NCBI RefSeq assembly: GCF_002776695.1
Contig: NZ_LFJC01000003.1
Span: 5,701,467 to 5,765,466 of the forward strand
From: Bradyrhizobium nitroreducens
GTDB lineage: Bacteria > Pseudomonadota > Alphaproteobacteria > Rhizobiales > Xanthobacteraceae
DNA length: 64,000 nt
Direction of reading: 5' to 3'
In this document: piece after piece, positions 57,415 through 64,000 of the stretch
How positions within the stretch are numbered: the stretch's first letter is position 1
Layout of the letters: each line of letters begins with the position of its first letter
Notes under the pieces: generated by a model
What the model saw: only the letters and a program-made list of their open reading frames with translations
The model's database searches: none
Told to the model about the DNA's origin: nothing
Program-made: the position numbers and the translations under genes

Positions 57415-58941
57415 ATGGCCGATCCCAAGTTTCCCCATGTGAAGTGGCGTGATGGCCGTCCTCGCTCTTCGCACGGCGCTTATGCCAGAGCTCTCGGCTT
57501 TGTCGATGCCGACTTGCGCCATCCGCCGTACGATGAAAAAGGCCGTCCGGTCGGTGCGTGGTACAATCTCCAGGAAGCCTCAGACTTTTCAGACAAGCGA
57601 AAGTCGGAGATCGAGGCGGCGCGCCGCGCCGGGAAGCTACCGAAGAAAATTACGATCCGGAAGCGTTCCACGGTCGAAGATCTTCTGGACGATTGGAGCA
57701 AGTCGGTCGAGTTCAAGGCGTTGTCGTCCGCTTCGCAAGCTTCCTATCGCAAATGTATCTCCGCCATCTTGTACCGACCGCAATCACGTGAATTGGCGGC
57801 GAAGATGCGCGCCGAAATCCGTGCCGCCAAGCTGCTTGGCGTAGCCGAGCCCGTCCGAGAACGCGAGGCGATCGCGACTGCCACTCCGACATCAATCGGC
57901 AAACCGGAGTTCCGAGCCTTCTATAACTATGCAAAATCGGCTCGCGGCCATCATATGGCGCTCTCGATGATAGCGACACTCTCAGCGGCATTCACTTGGG
58001 GACAGGAAAGTATCCTGTGGCGTCTCGGGCCCAACCCACGAGAAGGCATGGAGTTCGATCATCCAGAGGGACGCATCGTGCAGGTTGCGATGCCCGAATT
58101 TTCGGCCTGGGTCGCAGCAGCCGATGCGATCGAACGGCCTTCGGTCGGTGATAGCTTTCATCTGGCGTTGTTCACCGGGCAGCGCCAGACTGACCGTCTA
58201 ATTATGCGCAACGAGAGCGAAGTTGAGGGCCGGCACGCGTTCCGGCAGAGCAAGACTGGCGAACTTGTCGACATCAAAGAGGCGCCACAACTCAGCGCGC
58301 GGCTGAATGCCTCGCGTGCACGAGTAAAGGAACTCAAGCTTCGGCTTCAACTGGAAAAGGTGCCGCCCGAACTCGTGGTCAATGAGGACAATGGCGAGCC
58401 TTATGACGAGAGTACCTATCGCCATTGGGTGTCGACCGCCCGGGCCGTCGCGATCTTCGGCTTTCTCGCGCGCGACAATGCGCGCAAGGCAATTGTACGC
58501 GCAGAGCGACTGAGCGCGGAACTGATTAAAAATGTCGACAGGCTGTTCGCTCCTTTTCCTCTGAATGAGGAGAATAAGGCGCAGCGCGCTCGAGCGGTCG
58601 ATCAGCGCAAGAGCACATTGGCTAAGTGGTTGGATGCGCAGACCGCACGCGACAGCAATGGCGATGACACAGCATGGCGCCTGAAGCCCTGTCCTGAGCT
58701 GATGTTTGTAAACGGCGCTGGCGAACTCGACCAGAAGCACGACCAAGACCTACGTGATACCTGCGTCATGCTTCTCGATCGAGCTGGCTGCGACTTGCTG
58801 ACGATCTGCGACATCACTGGGCATTCATATCGAAGCGCGCAGACCATCGTGAAGCACTACCGCGCCCGGAATGCGGCTCGCGCCGATTCCGGCATCGACA
58901 GGCTTGAATTGCAGGTGCGTAAGGAGGGCATGAAGGGCTGA
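57415..58941 (+). CDS. tyrosine integrase (tRNA-linked)
   Basis: 508 residues from ATG 57415. A SAM-like N-terminal binding domain (STVEDLLDDWSKSVEFKALS) precedes the catalytic domain. Active-site residues are seen as Arg in FTGQRQTDRL, Lys in RQSKTGELVDIKE, the second Arg in HDQDLRDTCVML, His in ITGHSYRSAQ and Tyr in IVKHYRARNAAR. It points toward and lies 312 bases from the 3' end of tRNA-Lys(CTT), the classical arrangement for a tRNA-targeted island. No second copy of the tRNA-Lys 3' end was found in the window. Confidence 0.88.
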   Translation: MADPKFPHVKWRDGRPRSSHGAYARALGFVDADLRHPPYDEKGRPVGAWYNLQEASDFSDKRKSEIEAARRAGKLPKKITIRKRSTVEDLLDDWSKSVEFKALSSASQASYRKCISAILYRPQSRELAAKMRAEIRAAKLLGVAEPVREREAIATATPTSIGKPEFRAFYNYAKSARGHHMALSMIATLSAAFTWGQESILWRLGPNPREGMEFDHPEGRIVQVAMPEFSAWVAAADAIERPSVGDSFHLALFTGQRQTDRLIMRNESEVEGRHAFRQSKTGELVDIKEAPQLSARLNASRARVKELKLRLQLEKVPPELVVNEDNGEPYDESTYRHWVSTARAVAIFGFLARDNARKAIVRAERLSAELIKNVDRLFAPFPLNEENKAQRARAVDQRKSTLAKWLDAQTARDSNGDDTAWRLKPCPELMFVNGAGELDQKHDQDLRDTCVMLLDRAGCDLLTICDITGHSYRSAQTIVKHYRARNAARADSGIDRLELQVRKEGMKG

Positions 58942-59150
58942 ACGCAGACCGGTAGTTCTCATTTGGCTCGCGTTTCAACGGAGCATGGGCTACGGCCTAA
59001 GGTCGCGCAGCGCGCGGTCAATCCGGCATTCTGTGTTTCGCCTCATTTGAACGAGAGCCGCGCCCTCAGCCGTGGGTCGTCTGTGAACGTGCAAGGTTTG
59101 CCATCTACGATCGCCTGCGCCCGGTGTCAGCGCACCCCAATTATCCGACT

Positions 59151-59169
59151 CGTCGCACGGCGTGCGACG
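59151..59169. repeat. perfect 9-bp inverted repeat near the tRNA-Lys end
   Basis: CGTCGCACG-G-CGTGCGACG, with a third CGTCGCAC at about 59187. It lies between the integrase stop and tRNA-Lys. This could be a binding site for the integrase or its directionality factor, or a terminator without T-run. The remainder of 58942-59253 shows no gene. Confidence 0.45.
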
Positions 59170-59220
59170 TACGACCACAAAAAGCGTCGCACGAGACCCG
59201 GTTTGTTCTGTCGTGAAAAT

Positions 59221-59239
59221 GAAAAAAGCCCTTGCGGGC
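59221..59239 (-). terminator. terminator of tRNA-Lys
   Basis: Read leftward, GCCC-GCAA-GGGC is followed by TTTTTT, starting 15 bases after the tRNA 3' end. Confidence 0.75.
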
Positions 59240-59253
59240 CAATCTCTTGAGAG

Positions 59254-59329
<76 letters not shown>

Positions 59330-59429
59330 GAAAGGCGGTCAATGCCTTGCGAGGCGGGTCGTTTAGCAAAGCGATCCGGGTCTGGCAAGCGATGCGGCGA
59401 AGGTTTTTGCACAGTCCCCAAAATGCGAA

Positions 59430-59452
59430 AAGCCGCTGGATTCCAGCGGCTT
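59430..59452 (-). terminator. Rho-independent terminator (leftward)
   Basis: AAGCCGCTG / CAGCGGCTT with a 5-base loop, followed leftward by TTTTCGCATTTT. It ends the transcript of the Spy-like gene at 59499. Confidence 0.75.
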
Positions 59453-59498
59453 CGCCAAGGTTAATTCCGGGGTTAATCCCCGCAAAAGCCCGCTATGT

Positions 59499-60110
59499 TC
59501 AGAGCCGGCCCTCGCGGTCCCGGTCCGGGCCGCCATCGTGGTCGAAACGATCATGATGGAAGTGCTCCATGCTGCGATCCATCATGCGGCCCATGCCGCG
59601 CTCCATGAAGTGGCGGGGCGGGCCGTCTTCGCCGCCGCCGAACGGGCCGCGGTGGCGGGTCAGCACGGCGAGGCGCCGCTTCTGGCCCTCGTCCAGGGTC
59701 TTGTAGAGCGGATCGGCGGCGTCGGCGATCTTCTTCAGGGCCGCCGACGTGGCGCCCATGTCCTCGGCGCGCTGGCGCAGGCGGGCGACCGGATCCTCCG
59801 GCCTGTCGGCATCCTTGCCGGCGTCGCCGGGGCCGGCATTCATCCGCGCATTGGCGCGGTCGATGCGCAGCTTGGCGAAGTCGCGCACGGCGGCCTCGAC
59901 CGGCGGCCACAGCTTTTCCTGATCGGCGTTGAGCTTCAGCCCGGCATGGACGGCGGCGATCCGCGCGTCGACGAGGGCGGCGCGGTCTTCCGGGTTCATG
60001 CGGATGTGGTGGCGCATGCGCTCCATCCACGGGCGATGGTATTGGGCATAGACCGCGCCCGAGCCGGCGATGCTGAGCACGGCGATGGCGGCGATGGTGA
60101 ACTTCTTCAT
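59499..60110 (-). CDS. Spy/CpxP-like periplasmic (LTXXQ motif) protein
   Basis: 203 residues from ATG 60110, with GGAGGTTCGG before it. The signal peptide MKKFTIAAIAVLSIAGSGAVYA sends it to the periplasm. The mature chain is helical and arginine/methionine-rich, with LNADQEKLWPPVEAAVRDFA and DPLYKTLDEGQKRRLAVLTR, variants of the LTxxQ repeats of the Spy/CpxP and metal-sensing group. The C-terminus is rich in histidine, aspartate and glycine (HFHHDRFDHDGGPDRD), which suggests metal binding. The likely role is chaperone or stress sensing in the envelope. Confidence 0.85.
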   Translation of the reverse strand: MKKFTIAAIAVLSIAGSGAVYAQYHRPWMERMRHHIRMNPEDRAALVDARIAAVHAGLKLNADQEKLWPPVEAAVRDFAKLRIDRANARMNAGPGDAGKDADRPEDPVARLRQRAEDMGATSAALKKIADAADPLYKTLDEGQKRRLAVLTRHRGPFGGGEDGPPRHFMERGMGRMMDRSMEHFHHDRFDHDGGPDRDREGRL

Positions 60111-60257
60111 CCGAACCTCCTCTGGAAGGATGTCCGTGAAGATGGGCGCAGTGTGGCTGACGCGCAACTTACAACTTGGTCAGGGAGCGCGACGTTACCA
60201 AGATGTAACGCGCGATTTTACCTTCAGTCGCAACCTGGAAATCATTCGCAACAGAAA

Positions 60258-60284
60258 GGCTTCCGTGCAGAGCGCACGGAAGCC
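60258..60284 (-). terminator. Rho-independent terminator of the TRAP binding-protein gene
   Basis: A perfect 11-bp stem GGCTTCCGTGC / GCACGGAAGCC with 5-base loop; leftward it is followed by TTTCTGTTG. It lies 36 bases after the stop of the DctP gene. Confidence 0.75.
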
Positions 60285-60319
60285 TTGGTTCTTCGCTTGA
60301 GGCGATCAGTTCGTCGTGC

Positions 60320-61324
60320 TCAGTTCGTCGTGCTCTTGGCCTCTTTGAGGAATTCGTCGATCAGCGGCTGACCGATGCGGCCCGCGGCATCCTTGTAGAC
60401 CGGCTCCATCGCCTTGCGCATCGCCTCGTTCTGCTCAGCCGTGAGCTTGACGATCTCGCTCTTGCCGCTCTTCTTGATCTCGGCGAGCGCGTCGTCGTTT
60501 TCCTTCTGCGACTGCGCATTGCCGAAATCGGTCGCTTCCTTCATCGCCTTGGTGAGCTGGTCGCGGATGTCGGCCGGCAGATCGTCCCAGAACTTCTTGT
60601 TCACGATCACGACGTAGCCGATATAGCCGTGATTGGTCTCGGTGATGTACTTCTGCACTTCGTGCATCTTCTGCGTATAGATGTTCGACCAGGTGTTCTC
60701 CTGGCCGTCGACCACGCCGGTCTGCAGCGCCTGGTAGACTTCCGAGAACGCCATCACCTGCGGCAGCGAGCCGAGCGCCTTGAACTGGGCCTGCAGCACG
60801 CGCGAGGACTGGATGCGGAACTTGACGCCCTGATAGTCGGCCGGGGTCACCAGCTTCTTGTTGGCGCTCATCTGCTTGAAGCCGTTGTCCCAATAGGCAA
60901 GGCCGGTGATGCCCTTGGCATCCAGCAGCTTGAGCAGCCGCGCGCCGAGCGGACCTTCCGTCACCTTCCGCAGCGTCTTCAGGTCGGGCAGGATGTAGGG
61001 CAGATCGAACACCTCGAACTCGCGGATGCCGAGCGGTCCGAACTTGGAGTTGGACGGTGCCAGCATCTGCACGCTGCCGAGCTGAAGCGCCTCGAGCTCC
61101 TCCTTGTCCTTGTACAGCGTCGAGTTCGGGTAGACCTCGACCTTGACCTTGCCGCCGGTGTACTTCTCGGCGAGTTCCTTGAACTTCTCCGCCGCCTTGC
61201 CCTTCGGCGTCTCGGTGGCGACGACGTGGCTGAACTTGATGATAACAGGCGATTGGGCCGATGCCGGCCCGGCAAGCCCGAGTGCCAATGCCGCGATGGA
61301 TGCGGCGATCGCGAAGGTGCGCAT
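60320..61324 (-). CDS. dctP: TRAP transporter substrate-binding protein DctP
   Basis: 334 residues from ATG 61324, with GGGAGAGATT before it. The signal peptide (MRTFAIAASIAALALGLAGP) precedes a DctP-family solute-binding protein: VIIKFSHVVATETPKGKAAEKF, VEVYPNSTLYKDKEELEALQ, and GVKFRIQSSRVLQAQFKALG with the substrate-carboxylate-binding arginine. It would deliver a C4-dicarboxylate or other organic acid to a TRAP permease in the inner membrane. The DctQ and DctM subunits are not in the window. The terminator after it shows it ends a transcript. Confidence 0.92.
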   Translation of the reverse strand: MRTFAIAASIAALALGLAGPASAQSPVIIKFSHVVATETPKGKAAEKFKELAEKYTGGKVKVEVYPNSTLYKDKEELEALQLGSVQMLAPSNSKFGPLGIREFEVFDLPYILPDLKTLRKVTEGPLGARLLKLLDAKGITGLAYWDNGFKQMSANKKLVTPADYQGVKFRIQSSRVLQAQFKALGSLPQVMAFSEVYQALQTGVVDGQENTWSNIYTQKMHEVQKYITETNHGYIGYVVIVNKKFWDDLPADIRDQLTKAMKEATDFGNAQSQKENDDALAEIKKSGKSEIVKLTAEQNEAMRKAMEPVYKDAAGRIGQPLIDEFLKEAKSTTN

Positions 61325-61439
61325 AATCTCTCCCTGATGTTCTTTGGGCCGCCCGGCGTGCGGGCGGCCAATCCTCATGCCGACTGCATCAATAGCGGCT
61401 CGCCTACACTGCCGCTATTGGCCCTTAGCAGGGCAGCCA

Positions 61440-61548
61440 TTCATCGCCACACACGCCGTCATTCCGGGATGGTCCGAAGGACCAGACCCGGAATCTCGAG
61501 ATTCCGGGTTCTCGCTTCGCGAGCCCCGGAACGACGCGCTGACGCGCG

Positions 61549-61550
<2 letters not shown>
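61440..61550. repeat. intergenic palindromic repeat element
   Basis: GTCATTCCGGGATGGTCCGA, with CCCGGAATCTCGAGATTCCGGG in it, then GAGCCCCGGAACGACG, forms nested inverted repeats between dctP and leuA. The style matches dispersed intergenic repeats of Bradyrhizobium and Rhodopseudomonas. Confidence 0.6.
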
Positions 61551-63111
<1,561 letters not shown>

Positions 63112-63182
63112 TGCAAATTTCCTTTTGAGCTTTCGCGCCGTCAGTCTGAAAGGCGCTTGAGGTGTCCGGTGATCTCGACCAA

Positions 63183-63226
63183 CCCCTGAGCGCCCAGGCG
63201 CATGGCGCCCAGCCGGCCCTCAGGGG
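63183..63226 (-). promoter_or_regulatory. leuA leader hairpin overlapping the leader-peptide stop
   Basis: CCCCTGAG (63183-63190) and CTCAGGGG (63219-63226) pair perfectly around inner GC-rich complementary blocks (GGCGCC, GCGCC). The leader-peptide stop lies inside the 5' arm (in transcript sense), so a ribosome paused on the leucine codons just before would alter folding. No long T-run follows, so the exact mechanism is open. Confidence 0.45.
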
Positions 63227-63339
63227 CAAGTAAGAAGAAGCCCGCCAATCAGGAGGGTGGGCAGCAGCGCGGCCGGGATCGTGGCGGCGGCCAGAGCCAC
63301 CTCCCCCGAAATCCCATCGATTTGGCCGCGAATCAGCAT
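63220..63339 (-). CDS. probable leuA leader peptide (39 aa, Leu-rich)
   Basis: Starting at ATG 63339 a 39-residue frame ends PAALLPTLLIGGLLLTCP just before a hairpin. Three successive CTT leucine codons and eight leucines in the last 24 residues are unusual for a chance frame and typical of leader peptides that couple leucyl-tRNA supply to transcription of leucine genes. It lies 108 bases upstream of leuA on the same strand. Confidence 0.55.
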   Translation of the reverse strand: MLIRGQIDGISGEVALAAATIPAALLPTLLIGGLLLTCP

Positions 63340-64000
63340 TGCCATACCCTTTTGAGCCCATAAATCCTCGGCCAAAACCGTTGACGGTTGGTTGCCAGAG
63401 GGCTCATTGGCCTGTTTCTAGACGAGAAATGCCCGCAACCGCAACGCCAAAAGATGGTCAGAGGGGCTGACCTGTTTGAAGCGCTGGCCTTGGTGTCCCG
63501 GACAAGCCGCAGCGCACAGCGTTGCGTTGCGGCGCAGAGCCGGGGCCCAGGCGGCATGGCGCGATGCGGATGGATGGGCCCCGGCTCTGCAGCGCACCGT
63601 CCCCCGGACGATGCTTCGCATCGCCGGGATGCGTCCGGGCACGGGAGCGGAGTACGGGGCATGCTTCCGCCGCGTCATTGCGAGCGAAGCGACGCTGTCA
63701 TTCCCCGCCTTGTGCGCAATTGCGCATTGGGGCGGGGAATCCAGTACGCTGCGGCCTCTCGGTTCGATCACTGCGGCCTCTGGAATACTGGATCGCCCGC
63801 CCCTGTGCGCAATTGCGCACTGGCCGGGCGATGACACCGTGTGTGTGGTGGCAGGCATACTTTCTCGTTCTCGCGGCTTGAAACGCCCGAGCTTTGCTTG
63901 GTCACTCCACCCTCAAATCCAAGAGGGCGCAGGGAAGGCCGGGTGCCGGCTGGCACCCGCGGTCTGCTGCGCGAAAGGCACGCGCAAAAAAGACCGCACA
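63340..64000. other. intergenic region with dispersed repeats
   Basis: 661 bases upstream of the leuA leader with no convincing gene. It must hold the leuA promoter and includes the repeats at 63673-63840. Confidence 0.5.
63673..63840. repeat. Bradyrhizobium-type intergenic repeats
   Basis: GTCATTGCGAGCGAAGCGAC is followed by two copies of TGTGCGCAATTGCGCA (63710 and 63802), each with GC-rich flanks and an ATCCAGTA/TACTGGAT pair between them. The palindromes and the doubled unit indicate a compound dispersed repeat. Confidence 0.6.

Noticed and set aside
59538..60371. 277-residue frame opposite the Spy-like gene
   Set aside because: Ala/Gly/His-rich shadow; the leftward gene has a signal peptide and ribosome site.

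Overview
The window looks like chromosome of a Bradyrhizobium-type alphaproteobacterium (order Hyphomicrobiales). Reasons are the GC-rich coding style, a 2-isopropylmalate synthase next to a DctP-type TRAP binding protein, an acyl-CoA catabolic cluster with biotin carboxylase, and short intergenic repeats of the kind common in that group. The genus is inferred from overall style and no search was run.

1-14.2 kb is a metabolic cluster for CoA-activated carboxylic acids. It holds two AMP-dependent ligase-type proteins (one cut by the window edge and lacking the ATP P-loop), four crotonases, an acyl-CoA dehydrogenase, a flavin/Fe-S dienoyl-CoA-reductase-like enzyme, an HMG-CoA-lyase-like enzyme and a two-subunit biotin-dependent acyl-CoA carboxylase. 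The gene set matches the logic of leucine/isovalerate (Liu) or acyclic terpene (Atu) breakdown. The substrate cannot be fixed from sequence alone. An almost identical 18-bp operator-like sequence stands before both transcription units, and a related one stands before the TetR gene, which suggests a small regulon.

14.3-59.25 kb is a mosaic genomic island ending at tRNA-Lys(CTT). Its left edge carries a 32-bp inverted-repeat site fused to four 38-bp tandem repeats. A matching 32-bp site lies at 44.46 kb, just upstream of a minimal tyrosine recombinase. Between them is a defence and toxin-antitoxin rich stretch: a nuclease-like/Abi-like pair, an XRE-ImmA/PIN pair, an HNH nuclease, a Gabija system (gajA-gajB) with a HEPN-motif neighbour, MntA/HepT, more HEPN-motif proteins, a serine recombinase with a WGR gene, a TPR protein and small secreted proteins. 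At 38.1-43.9 kb lies an unrecognised five-gene operon of two exported proteins, two cytosolic proteins and a 935-residue protein that appears to join a HEPN motif, a Lon-like serine/lysine peptidase region and a transmembrane anchor. This is my main candidate for an undescribed system.

46-56.8 kb continues the island. It holds paralogous small genes, an exported hydrolase, an IS630-family insertion, and a ParB/HTH/replication-like module. It ends at the 3' part of a tRNA-Glu(CTC), a probable attachment scar. 57.0-59.25 kb has a putative excisionase, a large tyrosine integrase and tRNA-Lys.

59.3-64 kb reads as core genome: a Spy/CpxP-like periplasmic protein, a TRAP-transporter DctP protein, and leuA. 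The leuA gene is preceded by a probable 39-residue leader peptide with three successive CTT leucine codons.
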